A stretch of DNA of 64,000 bases, from NCBI RefSeq assembly GCF_030345095.1, contig NZ_CP128360.1, forward strand, positions 4,464,001-4,528,000, written 5' to 3'. The position numbers and the translations under genes were made by a program. Positions 26,525 to 34,872 of the stretch are shown one piece after another. Under the pieces are notes generated by a model. It had not been told where the DNA came from. It saw only the letters and a list, made by a program, of their open reading frames with translations, and did no database searches. How positions within the stretch are numbered: position 1 is the first letter of the stretch; each line of letters begins with the position of its first letter. The DNA is from Solwaraspora sp. WMMA2056 (GTDB lineage: Bacteria; Actinomycetota; Actinomycetes; Mycobacteriales; Micromonosporaceae).

Positions 26525-27535
26525 CTAACGGTGGTTCGGGTCGGGCATCGTGAACGGGCGGAACCGGCGGGGGCCCCAGAGCCGTTCGATCAGGTCGTCG
26601 AACTCGGCCAGCAGCCGCCACGCGTCGTCGGGCCGTTGCCGCAGTGCGGGCAACTGGCACCCGTCGGTGAATCGGCGTACCGGATCCGGTGCGCGCTCGC
26701 CGGTCAGCCAGGCCAGGCACCGGGCGGCCATCGCCAGGTCGGTGCCGGGGCCGGGGGTGCGGCGGCGGCGGATCTCGTCGGGGTACCAGTCGGCGTACGC
26801 CGGCACCAGCGCCGGTACGGGTGAGCCGTCGACGCTGGCGTAGCACCAGTCGACGAGGACGACGCCGTGCTGTTGCGGTTCGATGAGGACATGTCCGGGC
26901 AGGACCGCGCCGTGCACCAGGCCGGCGCGGTGGGCGAAGCCGAGCCCGACGAGCAGCCGGCGGAACATCCAGGCGGCGTCGCGGGCGTCCACCCCGTCGG
27001 AGTGGGCGCGGCGGACCTCGGCGAGGCTGTACAGCCCGGTCGGGGAGCCGAGCACGCTCACCTGACGCAGCGCGCCGGTGCCGGTGTCGCGGTGCCGGAA
27101 GGCGTCGACCAGCCGGGGCACGTACGGCAGGTAGCGGGGGTCGCCGCGGTCGGCGAGCCGGGCCAGCGCGGTCTGTTCGCGGGCGATCAGGTCGTTGTTG
27201 GCGGGGTCGCGGGGGACCTTCACCAGTTGGTCGTCGCCGTGGCGGTACAGGTCGGCCAGGTCGCCGACGTAGGTGGCGGCGCGGTCGACGACGTACCGGT
27301 GCCGGCCGGTGTCGATGGTGACGGTGTCGCGTCCGGCGTGGCGGTGTCGCTGCCACAGCTCGGCGAGCCGGACGAAGGCGTCGGTCGCCCGTGGGTCGGT
27401 GGCGTCGGGACCGGCGGTGTCGGGGTGCAGCAGCCGGGCCAGTTGGTGGTAGCGGCGGGTCGCGTCGTCGGTGCCGAACACCTCGGCCGGGCCGGGGGCG
27501 GTCATGACGAGGTGGATCGCTTCGGTGACGGTCAT
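26525..27535 (-). CDS. J-domain protein fused to a kinase-like (predicted pseudokinase) domain
   Basis: 336 aa. Residues 10-65 look like a J domain with HPD at 37-39 (RLLHPDTAG). A protein-kinase-like fold follows: QLVKVPRD offers the ATP Lys and REQTALARL the helix-C Glu. The catalytic loop is VHGAVLPGHVLI, where the HRDxKPxN Asp, Lys and Asn are replaced, and DFG is DWC. Phosphotransfer is therefore doubtful; nucleotide or partner binding is more likely. ATG 27535 overlaps the NUDIX stop as ATGA. The combination suggests an adaptor that recruits Hsp70 or the vWA partner. Confidence 0.82.
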   Translation of the reverse strand: MTVTEAIHLVMTAPGPAEVFGTDDATRRYHQLARLLHPDTAGPDATDPRATDAFVRLAELWQRHRHAGRDTVTIDTGRHRYVVDRAATYVGDLADLYRHGDDQLVKVPRDPANNDLIAREQTALARLADRGDPRYLPYVPRLVDAFRHRDTGTGALRQVSVLGSPTGLYSLAEVRRAHSDGVDARDAAWMFRRLLVGLGFAHRAGLVHGAVLPGHVLIEPQQHGVVLVDWCYASVDGSPVPALVPAYADWYPDEIRRRRTPGPGTDLAMAARCLAWLTGERAPDPVRRFTDGCQLPALRQRPDDAWRLLAEFDDLIERLWGPRRFRPFTMPDPNHR

Positions 27536-28341
27536 CTGATCTGCTCCTCCCGGGTCGGGCGTAGCAGGGCAGGGTGCAGCAGCCGGGCGTCGCCGGCCCG
27601 GTAGAGGCGGGCCCGGGGTCCGCCGCGTGGCCCGCCGCGTTCGGTGGTGGCCCCGACGCTGTCGAGGAAACCCGGCACCGACAAGACCTTGCGGTGGAAG
27701 TTGCCGGCGTGCAGCTCGACGCCCCACACCGTCTGGTAGACGGCGCGTAGCTCGCTGATGGTGAACTCGTCGGCGACGAAGCGGGTCGCCAGCGGGGTGT
27801 ACTCGAGCTTGGCGCGGGCCCGGTCGAGGCCGTCGGCGAGGATCCGGGCGTGGTCGAAGGCGAGTCGTCGGGTGGTGCCGGGTCGTTGCCGTACCGGTTG
27901 GCCCGGCTCGACGTCGTCGGGTAGGCCGAGAGCGGCCACCGGCACCCAGGCGGCGGTGGCGGCGTCGCTGCCGGCCGCCGGGTCGGGCAGCTCGGGGGCG
28001 AAGGCGAGGTACGCCACCGAGACGATCCGCATCCGGGGGTCCCGGTCGGGTGTGCCGTAGCTGGCCAGCTGCTCCAGGTGCACCCGGTCCATGGCGGCGG
28101 CGCGGGTGTCCAGGCCGGTCTCCTCGGCCAGTTCGCGGGCGGCGGCGGTGGGCAGGTCCTCGTCGGGCTGGACGAACCCGCCGGGCAGCGCCCAGGCCCC
28201 TTCGTACGGTGGTGCGCCGCGCACCACGAGCAGGACGTGCAGCTGTCCGTCGCGGATGGTCAGCGCCACCACGTCGACGGTGACCGCGAGCGGTGCGTAC
28301 GCCCGGGGGTCGTAGCTGGCGAGGAACTCCGTCTCCGACAT
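27532..28341 (-). CDS. NUDIX hydrolase with C-terminal winged helix (NrtR-like)
   Basis: 269 aa. The NUDIX box is complete at residues 55-77 (G-x5-E61-x7-R69-E-L-x-E73-E74-x-G-L), so hydrolase activity on a nucleotide diphosphate is possible. The C-terminal 100 residues, with FTISELRAVYQTVWGVELHAGNFHRKVL, match the winged helix of NrtR/AraR-type NUDIX regulators. Such proteins sense ADP-ribose or related nucleotides and repress neighbouring genes. It is first in its operon and faces an AT-rich divergent region, so autoregulation is likely. The ligand cannot be told from sequence. Confidence 0.92.
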   Translation of the reverse strand: MSETEFLASYDPRAYAPLAVTVDVVALTIRDGQLHVLLVVRGAPPYEGAWALPGGFVQPDEDLPTAAARELAEETGLDTRAAAMDRVHLEQLASYGTPDRDPRMRIVSVAYLAFAPELPDPAAGSDAATAAWVPVAALGLPDDVEPGQPVRQRPGTTRRLAFDHARILADGLDRARAKLEYTPLATRFVADEFTISELRAVYQTVWGVELHAGNFHRKVLSVPGFLDSVGATTERGGPRGGPRARLYRAGDARLLHPALLRPTREEQIR

Positions 28342-28372
28342 CGTCGTCCTTCTCGTTGCTGGATGTTCTCGA

Positions 28373-28423
28373 ACTTAGTATTTCTCTGACTGAGTAAAAC
28401 TCGATCTGAGAAGAACTTACCGC
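28373..28423. promoter_or_regulatory. AT-rich promoter region with CTKAGTA-like repeats
   Basis: This is the lowest-GC stretch in the divergent gap between the NUDIX regulator and the ABC exporter. It holds direct repeats CTTAGTA (28374), CTGAGTA (about 28390) and CTGAGAA (about 28406), spaced 15-16 bp, then CTTAC. It lies just upstream of the NUDIX gene, which suggests an operator for that regulator and its own promoter. Confidence 0.4.
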
Positions 28424-28502
28424 AGTCTGCTCCGGATGTCATCCCGACAGTGGCGCTCGTCATGTCCGGCGACAGGGATCGTGGATGGGCTCGGCTGTCG
28501 AC

Positions 28503-28521
28503 TTAGGTTAGCCTCTGCTCA
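28503..28521 (+). promoter_or_regulatory. Iron-box-like (DtxR/IdeR/DmdR) site
   Basis: TTAGGTTAGCCTCTGCTCA matches the 19-bp actinobacterial iron box at 14 positions, including the whole left half TTAGGTTAG. It sits about 60 bp before the ABC exporter start, a normal position for repression by iron-loaded regulator. Confidence 0.55.
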
Positions 28522-28579
28522 CACAAGCCAGGAGTCGTGTGCCACCCGCACCGGCCGACGTCCCGTCGGGGGAGAGCCC

Positions 28580-30346
28580 GTGCCCGTACGCCCACCCGCC
28601 CCCCTGACCACGGCCCGGCTGCTGCGCCGGACCCTGCGTCGGCACCGTGGCCGGCTCGCCGGTGGGGTCGCCCTGCTCAGCCTGCACCAGGCTGCCGAAG
28701 CGGCGGTGCCGCTGGCCATCGGGCTGATCGTCGAACAGGCCGTGGCCACCGGCGAGCTGAGCGCACTCGTCTGGTCGGTGGTCGGCCTGGCCGCCCTGTT
28801 CACCGTCCTCACCTTCGCCTGGCGCTTCGGTGCCCGACTGACCGAGGCCGCGATCCACTCCGAGACCCACCAGCTGCGGGTGGAGGTCGCCGCACGGGCA
28901 CTCGACCCGCGTGGGCACCGCAGCGGCCTGCGCTCCGGTGAACTGCTCGCCATCGCCGCCGCCGACGCCGAACGCACAGCCCTGATCATCCGGGCCAGCA
29001 CCGTCGCCGTCGCCGCGCTCGCCGCCCTGGCCGTGGCCTCGGTGGTACTGCTCACCATCGACGTCGCCCTCGGTCTCGGCGTCCTGCTCGGCGTACCGGC
29101 GCTGGTCACCGCGTTGCAGGCACTCGCCCCGGTGGTCACCCGGCGCACCGCCGACCAGCAGGCCGCCGCCGGGGCCACCACCGCGCTCGCCACCGACCTG
29201 GTCACCGGGCTGCGCGCCCTGCGCGGGCTCGGCGCCGTGGACAACGCCGCCCGCCGCTACCGCGACTCCAGCCGGCACACCCTCGCGGTCACCCTGCGGG
29301 CCACCACCATGAGCGGCGTCTACCAGGGCATCACCGCCGGGGCCAGCGGGCTGTTCCTCGCCGCTGTCGCGGGCGTGGCGGGGTGGATGGCGATCCGCGG
29401 GCGGATCAGCATCGGAGAGTTCATCACCGTGGTCGGACTGGCCCAGTTCGTCGCCGAACCGGTCCGCGCCCTCGGCTTCTGCGGTCAGCTCGCCGCCGCC
29501 GTGTGGGCCTCCGCCGGGCGGGTCGCCCGGGTGCTGACCGCGTCGCCCGCCGTCGTGCCAGGACAGCGGACGCCCGCCCGCCCGGCGCGGGTGCGGCTGG
29601 CCCTTGCCGGCGTCAGCTACCGCAGCCTGCGCGACGTGGACCTGCGGTTGCACGCCGGCGAGCTGCTCGCTGTCGTGGCCCACGAGCCACGCGACGCCGA
29701 AGCACTACTCGACCTGCTGCGCGGCCGAGTGCCCGCCGACGACCACCGGGGAACGGTGACCGTCGACGCGGTGCCGGTGTCCGACCTGAGCATCGACGCC
29801 CTGCGCACGCAGGTCCTGGTGGAGCCGCACGACACGGCGCTGTTCGAGGGAACGCTGCGCAGCAACCTGCTGGTCCACTCCGCCGGGCCGGGCCCCGCCG
29901 CCGTGCCGGCCGACGCCGCCGACCCGAGGCTGGCCGCCGCGATCACCGCCGCCTGCGCCGACGACATCGTCGGGCTGCACCCCGGTGGGCTGGACCACCC
30001 GGTCACCGATCGCGGTGCCAGCCTCTCCGGCGGCCAGCGCCAGCGGATCGGGCTGGCCCGGGCACTGGTCGCCGACCCGCCGATCCTGGTCCTGCACGAC
30101 CCCACCACCGCGGTCGACGCGGCCACCGAGCAGCGCCTGGCCGCCGGACTGCGCGCGGCGCGCCACGGCCCCGACCGGCCCGACGACCCGGCCGCCCCCG
30201 CCACGCTGGTGGTGACCAGCAGCCCGACGCTGCTCGCCCAGGCCGACCGGGTGCTCGTCCTGGCCGCCGGCCAGGTGGTCGGCTCGGGCAGCCACCAGGA
30301 TCTGGCGCGCACCGACGAGTCCTACCGGGCGGCGGTGCTGCGATGA
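28580..30346 (+). CDS. ABC exporter half-transporter with degenerate Walker motifs
   Basis: 588 aa: six-helix membrane domain (about 1-310), then a nucleotide-binding domain. GTG 28580 has GGGGGAGAG upstream. The usual Walker A is absent; its position reads VAHEPRDAE (366-374), without the GKS/T. Walker B ends in HDP (D507-P508), lacking the catalytic Glu. The signature LSGGQ (482-486) is intact. Thus it cannot bind ATP normally but can complete the partner's site. The stop overlaps the next gene as ATGA, indicating an obligate heterodimer. With the upstream iron box, siderophore or metal-chelate export is a reasonable inference. Confidence 0.92.
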   Translation: MPVRPPAPLTTARLLRRTLRRHRGRLAGGVALLSLHQAAEAAVPLAIGLIVEQAVATGELSALVWSVVGLAALFTVLTFAWRFGARLTEAAIHSETHQLRVEVAARALDPRGHRSGLRSGELLAIAAADAERTALIIRASTVAVAALAALAVASVVLLTIDVALGLGVLLGVPALVTALQALAPVVTRRTADQQAAAGATTALATDLVTGLRALRGLGAVDNAARRYRDSSRHTLAVTLRATTMSGVYQGITAGASGLFLAAVAGVAGWMAIRGRISIGEFITVVGLAQFVAEPVRALGFCGQLAAAVWASAGRVARVLTASPAVVPGQRTPARPARVRLALAGVSYRSLRDVDLRLHAGELLAVVAHEPRDAEALLDLLRGRVPADDHRGTVTVDAVPVSDLSIDALRTQVLVEPHDTALFEGTLRSNLLVHSAGPGPAAVPADAADPRLAAAITAACADDIVGLHPGGLDHPVTDRGASLSGGQRQRIGLARALVADPPILVLHDPTTAVDAATEQRLAAGLRAARHGPDRPDDPAAPATLVVTSSPTLLAQADRVLVLAAGQVVGSGSHQDLARTDESYRAAVLR

Positions 30347-32178
30347 GCGCGACCAGCCCCGAGCAGACCGCCGACGGTGCGCCGCAGGCGTCGCCGACGA
30401 CACCGTCGGCGCTGCCGACCGCGACCGTACGGCGGACCTGGGCGGTGCTCGGCACCGAACTGCGGCGCAGCCCCGCCCTGACCGGCGCGGCGCTGCTGAC
30501 CGTCCTGGCAGCCAGCGCCTGCGGCCTGGTCGCCCCCTGGGTGCTCGGCGCGATGGTCGACGACATCCGGTCCGCCGCCGGCACATCGGCGGTGATCCGG
30601 GCGGTCGTGCTGATCGTGTCCGCCGCCGCCGTCGGCGCTGTCCTGACCGGGTGCGGCGCGGCCCTGGTGGCCCGGACCGGCGAGACGGTGCTCGCCCGGC
30701 TGCGCGAACGGGTGCTCGACCGGGCCCTGCACCTGCCCGGCGGCACCCTGGACCGGATCGGCCCCGGCGACCTGCTGGCCCGGGTCGGCGACGACGTGTC
30801 CGTGGTCACCCGGGTCATCACCGACACCGCACCGGTGCTGGTCTCCGCGCTGCTGACGGTGCTGCTCACCGTCGCCGGCCTGTTCGCCCTGGACTGGCGC
30901 CTGGGGCTGGCCGGGCTGACCGCCCTGCCGATGTACCTGCTGGCGCTGCGCTGGTACCTGCCCCGGTCCGGGCCCTACTACGCCCGGGAACGGGTGGTCA
31001 CCGGCGAACGGTCGCAGGCGATGATCGGGGCGTTGCGCGGGGCGGCCACCGTGCGTGCGTACCGGCTGGAGGCCGTGCACACGGCGGCGATCGCGCACCG
31101 GTCGGCCGCCGCGCGGGACCTGTCGATTTCGGTGCTGCGGATGTTCACCCGTTTCGGGTCCCGGCTCAACCGGGCCGAGTGGGTCGGGTTGACCTCGGTC
31201 CTCGTGGTCGGGTTCCTCCTGGTGCGAGCCGACCTGGTGACGGTCGGCGCGACCACCGCGGCGGCGCTGTACTTCCACCGCCTGTTCAACCCGCTCGGGG
31301 CACTGGTCGCCGAGTTCGACCAGGTGCAGCAGGCCGGGGCCAGCCTGGCCCGGCTCGCCGGGGTGGCCGACCTGCCGCCGCCGTCGCGCCCGACCGCGCC
31401 TGCCGTCGTGGCCGACACCTCGATCGAGCTGGCGGGGGTCAGCTACCGCTACGACGACGGTCCGCTGGTGCTGCACGACGTGTCGCTGCGGATCGCACCC
31501 GGCGAGCGGGTGGCGCTGGTCGGTGCCAGCGGGGCAGGCAAGACCACCCTGGCCGCCATCGTCGCCGGTCAGCTGCGCCCCAGCGCCGGCACCATCGTGT
31601 TCGGTGGGGTGGACCTGGCCGACGCCGGGGCAGCCGACCTCGCCGGCCGGATCGCCCTGGTCAGTCAGGACGTGCACGTGTTCGCCGGTCCGTTGACCGA
31701 GGATCTGCGGTTGGCCCGTGCCGACGCCACCGCCGAGCAGATCACCGCCGCGTTGGACCGGGTCGGGGCGTCGGGCTGGGTGCGGGCGCTGCCGGACGGG
31801 CCGGACAGCGTCGTCGGCGAGGGCGGCCATCAGCCGACCGCCGCCCAGGCCCAGCAGCTCGCGCTCGCCCGGCTGGTGCTCGCCGACCCGGACGTGGCGA
31901 TCCTCGACGAGGCGACCGCCGAGGCCGGCAGCGCCGGCGCCCGGGACCTGGAACGGGCGGCGTTCGCCGCGACCGAGGGCCGGACCACCCTGATCGTGGC
32001 GCACCGGCTCACCCAGGCCCGCCACGCGGACCGCATCGTGGTGCTCGACGCCGGCCGGGTGGTGGCCGACGGCAGCCACGACGAACTGGTCGCGGTCGAC
32101 GGCAACTACCGCCGGCTGTGGGACAGCTGGACCGGCGCGGACCAGGCGCCGGTTGACCGTACTGCAAATCTTGTTTAG
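30343..32178 (+). CDS. ABC exporter half-transporter with intact Walker motifs and degenerate signature
   Basis: 611 aa with a six-helix membrane domain (about 25-330) and a nucleotide-binding domain. Walker A is GASGAGKTT (394-402) and Walker B ends LDEAT with D522-E523. The signature position reads HQPTAAQ (496-502) instead of LSGGQ, and the H-loop His is present in IVAHRLTQA. These features complement the upstream subunit exactly: only the site built from this Walker A/B and the other's LSGGQ should hydrolyse ATP. Translationally coupled to its partner. Substrate unknown. Confidence 0.92.
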   Translation: MSATSPEQTADGAPQASPTTPSALPTATVRRTWAVLGTELRRSPALTGAALLTVLAASACGLVAPWVLGAMVDDIRSAAGTSAVIRAVVLIVSAAAVGAVLTGCGAALVARTGETVLARLRERVLDRALHLPGGTLDRIGPGDLLARVGDDVSVVTRVITDTAPVLVSALLTVLLTVAGLFALDWRLGLAGLTALPMYLLALRWYLPRSGPYYARERVVTGERSQAMIGALRGAATVRAYRLEAVHTAAIAHRSAAARDLSISVLRMFTRFGSRLNRAEWVGLTSVLVVGFLLVRADLVTVGATTAAALYFHRLFNPLGALVAEFDQVQQAGASLARLAGVADLPPPSRPTAPAVVADTSIELAGVSYRYDDGPLVLHDVSLRIAPGERVALVGASGAGKTTLAAIVAGQLRPSAGTIVFGGVDLADAGAADLAGRIALVSQDVHVFAGPLTEDLRLARADATAEQITAALDRVGASGWVRALPDGPDSVVGEGGHQPTAAQAQQLALARLVLADPDVAILDEATAEAGSAGARDLERAAFAATEGRTTLIVAHRLTQARHADRIVVLDAGRVVADGSHDELVAVDGNYRRLWDSWTGADQAPVDRTANLV

Positions 32179-32223
32179 TGTCACACGTCGATATGTTCTG
32201 CCCGTTCGCCGAGGGAGACCGCC

Positions 32224-33663
32224 GTGCGTCGTTGGAGAATCGGGTTGGCCGCGGCCGCCGCAGCGGCAGTTGCCGTCGGGGCGGTCGCTGTGCTCGCCCC
32301 GTCGGCGAGCGCGGCGACCGCGGCGTTCGTGAAGGTCAACGACTGGGGCAGCGGCTACGAGGGCCGGTTCACCGTCACCAACGACACCTCCGCGACGATC
32401 TCCTCCTGGCGGGTCAGCTTCGACCTGCCGGCCGGCAGCCGGATCAGCTCGTCGTGGAACGCACAGCTGAGCACCGCCGGGAACCGGTACACCTTCGACA
32501 ACGCCGGGTGGAACGGCACGGTCGCCGCCGGGGCGAGCACCAGCTTCGGATTCATCGTCGCCGGTAGCGGCACCCCGGCGAACTGCACCGTCAACGGTGC
32601 CGCGTGCGCCGGCGGCACCACCCCGACGACCCCACCGCCGACGACGGCACCCCCGACCACCGCGCCCCCGCCGACCACGGCCCCGCCGACGACCGCACCG
32701 CCCACCACGGCCCCGCCGACCGGGACCACGCCGGTCGCCATCAACGGTCAGCTGCGGGTCTGCGGCGTCAACCTGTGCAACCGGTACGGCCACCCGATCC
32801 AACTGCGCGGGATGAGCACCCACGGACTGCAGTGGTACGCCCAGTGCGTCAACGACGCGTCACTGGACGCTCTGGCCACCGACTGGCGCGCTGACGTGCT
32901 GCGCATCTCGATGTACATCCAGGAGGACGGCTACGAGACCGACCCGCGCGGCTTCACCGACCGGGTGCACGACCTGATCGAGAAGGCCTCCGCGCGAGGC
33001 ATGTACGCCATCGTCGACTGGCACATGCTCACCCCCGGTGACCCGAACTACAACCTCGACCGGGCGAAGACCTTCTTCGCCGAGATCGCCCGTCGGCACG
33101 CGGCCAGGCCCAACGTGCTCTACGAGATCGCCAACGAACCCAACGGGGTCAGCTGGGCGTCGATCAAGAGCTACGCCGAGCAGGTCATCCCGGTGATCCG
33201 GGCGGCCGACCCGGACGGCATCGTGCTGGTCGGCACCCGTGGCTGGTCGTCGCTGGGCGTCTCCGAGGGCGGCAACGAGGCGGAGGTGGTCAACAACCCG
33301 GTGAACGCGGCCAACGTCATGTACACCTTCCACTTCTACGCCGGCTCGCACTTCGACACGTACCGCGCCGCGCTGTCGCGGGCGGCCGACCGGGTGCCGA
33401 TGTTCGTCACCGAGTTCGGCACCCAGACCTACACCGGCGACGGCGCCAACGACCTGGTCAGCGCGCAACAGTGGATCGACCTGCTGGCGGCGCGCAAGAT
33501 CAGCTGGGTGAACTGGAACTACTCCGACGACTTCCGCTCCGGCGCGGTGTTCCGTACCGGGGTCTGCGGCGGCAACTCCTACACCGGCACCGCCGTGCTC
33601 AAGGAGGCCGGCGTGTGGATCCGCGACCGGATCCGTACCCCGGACGACTTCCCCACCCACTGA
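32224..33663 (+). CDS. Secreted endoglucanase: CBM2 plus glycoside hydrolase family 5
   Basis: 479 aa. Signal peptide (RRWRIGLAAAAAAAVAVGAV, cleavage near ASA-AT), then a CBM2 cellulose-binding domain (about 32-130, with conserved Trp in KVNDWGSGYEGRF and ISSWRVSF), a Pro/Thr linker of PPTTA repeats, and a GH5 catalytic domain (about 175-475). The acid/base Glu is E305 in ANEPNG and the nucleophile E397 in VTEFGT. It should cleave internal beta-1,4-glucan bonds outside the cell. A 9-bp hairpin follows the stop. Confidence 0.95.
   Translation: MRRWRIGLAAAAAAAVAVGAVAVLAPSASAATAAFVKVNDWGSGYEGRFTVTNDTSATISSWRVSFDLPAGSRISSSWNAQLSTAGNRYTFDNAGWNGTVAAGASTSFGFIVAGSGTPANCTVNGAACAGGTTPTTPPPTTAPPTTAPPPTTAPPTTAPPTTAPPTGTTPVAINGQLRVCGVNLCNRYGHPIQLRGMSTHGLQWYAQCVNDASLDALATDWRADVLRISMYIQEDGYETDPRGFTDRVHDLIEKASARGMYAIVDWHMLTPGDPNYNLDRAKTFFAEIARRHAARPNVLYEIANEPNGVSWASIKSYAEQVIPVIRAADPDGIVLVGTRGWSSLGVSEGGNEAEVVNNPVNAANVMYTFHFYAGSHFDTYRAALSRAADRVPMFVTEFGTQTYTGDGANDLVSAQQWIDLLAARKISWVNWNYSDDFRSGAVFRTGVCGGNSYTGTAVLKEAGVWIRDRIRTPDDFPTH
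32658..32720 (+). repeat. Pro/Thr linker repeats in the cellulase gene
   Basis: Repeated units of roughly 15-18 bases encode PPTTA copies in the interdomain linker, a low-complexity tract prone to copy-number change. Confidence 0.6.
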
Positions 33664-34641
33664 CCAGGCGTCACGGGCCGCTCTCCACCGTGCGGCCCGT
33701 ACACACGCCGTACCGGTCGCCACACCGGTCGGATCCTCCGGCATCTCGATACGCACCTCGGCCAGCACACAGTCGCGGGCGCTGTGCAGCAGGTTGCCGA
33801 AGACCCCGGTCCCGGCGTAGTCGGCGGTGAAGGTGGCGGTGGCACCGTCGGCCGGCCGCCGCACGTCGACGTGGATCGCGGTGCCGTACGGGATCCGCTC
33901 GACGGCGTACGGCAGGAAACGGGGCCAGCTGACCCCGCACCGGGGCGCGTACCGCAGTTCGAGGACGCCGAGCGCCTGCCGACCGAGGTTGACCTCGACG
34001 GTGTCGACCGAGAGCACCTGGGGGTCGTCGGCGCAGCCGCTGTCCATCGGGTCGGCACCGTCGGCGACCGCGACGCGCGACGGCGGTGTCGCGGGGTCCG
34101 GGTCCGGTGACGTCGGGGGACGAGCGTCGGCGATCGCGTGGATCAACCCGGCGAGCGCGGTCACCGTAGCGGCCGTGGTGGCCGCGAGCCAGGTGACTGT
34201 CCGCCGCCGCCACCGGCCCTCGACCGTCGTGGCGGCCGGCACCGGCCCGGCCGCTGTCACTGGTCCGGCCGCTGTCACTGGTCCGGCGGCTGTCACTGCG
34301 GGAACGCCCCCATCGGGAGTGTCCGCAGCCATGACGGTGGCGGTGCCGTCGGAGTCCGTGGCCGATGCCGGGGTGCCGACGGCGGCGGCGACCTGCTCCC
34401 ACCGGACCCGCCAGACCTCGAGGTCACCGTCGCAACCGGCGACGAAGGCCGCCACCGTCTCCCAGGTCGGGAACCGACGGCCGCCGGCGGCCTCGGACAG
34501 CGCGGTCTGGGACCGGCCGGTCCGCCGCGCGAGTGCGGCGTACTTCGGCCGGCCAGCGGATTCGCGAAGCGCGCGCAGTTCGGCGGCGAAGGCCTGCACC
34601 GGTCCCGCCTCGCCGTCGATCCGCCGTTCAGGTCGCCCCAA
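32860..34641 (-). CDS. XRE-type regulator with membrane helix and DUF2690 domain; C-terminal extension doubtful
   Basis: The conserved part is about 33690-34641, roughly 317 aa. It has an N-terminal helix-turn-helix (YAALARRTGRSQTALSEAAGGRRFPTW without the usual acidic turn), an Ala/Pro linker with tandem TAAGPV repeats, one membrane helix (TWLAATTAATVTALAGLIHAI) and an extracytoplasmic DUF2690 domain (DSGCADDP, LELRYAPRCGVSWPRF, GTACVRA). The frame has no stop there and runs on antisense to the cellulase to 32860. That tail has shadow-like composition. A stop exists in another frame at 33671, so a 3' frameshift is likely. Confidence 0.7.
   Translation of the reverse strand: MGRPERRIDGEAGPVQAFAAELRALRESAGRPKYAALARRTGRSQTALSEAAGGRRFPTWETVAAFVAGCDGDLEVWRVRWEQVAAAVGTPASATDSDGTATVMAADTPDGGVPAVTAAGPVTAAGPVTAAGPVPAATTVEGRWRRRTVTWLAATTAATVTALAGLIHAIADARPPTSPDPDPATPPSRVAVADGADPMDSGCADDPQVLSVDTVEVNLGRQALGVLELRYAPRCGVSWPRFLPYAVERIPYGTAIHVDVRRPADGATATFTADYAGTGVFGNLLHSARDCVLAEVRIEMPEDPTGVATGTACVRAARWRAARDAWSVGGEVVRGTDPVADPHAGLLEHGGAGVGVAAADPGTEHRAGAEVVGVVPVHPADLARRQQVDPLLRADQVVGAVAGVGLGAELGDEHRHPVGRPRQRGAVRVEVRAGVEVEGVHDVGRVHRVVDHLRLVAALGDAQRRPATGADQHDAVRVGRPDHRDDLLGVALDRRPADPVGFVGDLVEHVGPGRVPTGDLGEEGLRPVEVVVRVTGGEHVPVDDGVHASRGGLLDQVVHPVGEAARVGLVAVLLDVHRDAQHVSAPVGGQSVQ
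33673..33700. terminator. Terminator hairpin between the cellulase and DUF2690 genes
   Basis: Perfect 9-bp arms 33673-33681 and 33692-33700 follow the cellulase stop by about 10 bases. The hairpin probably once ended the convergent DUF2690 transcript as well. Confidence 0.6.
34250..34300. repeat. 18-bp tandem repeat in the DUF2690 regulator
   Basis: About three copies of an 18-base unit (ggtccggcCGctgtcact type) encode TAAGPV repeats in the linker before the membrane helix. Probable slippage tract. Confidence 0.6.
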
Positions 34642-34872
34642 CGTGGACTCCTTGTGCGCTCGGTTGATTGTCCACGTTGATTCTTGCCGCAGTACCGGTG
34701 TGGGACAACTACCGGCTCGGTAGAAACGGGACCGTGCCCGCCGTGTCGCGGCATCCGGTCGGTGGAGCGGGCCGGGAGAGGGAGATCGAGTTCGCAGGGA
34801 GCGTTGTCGTGGGACTTATGGTCCTTTGTCGGAGACTGCTCGTTTGTCCGCCAGGGTGCAGTGGGAGGTCGG

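Noticed and set aside
30322-32823. Minus-strand 833-codon open frame opposite the ABC exporter
   Set aside because: Antisense shadow without domain content.
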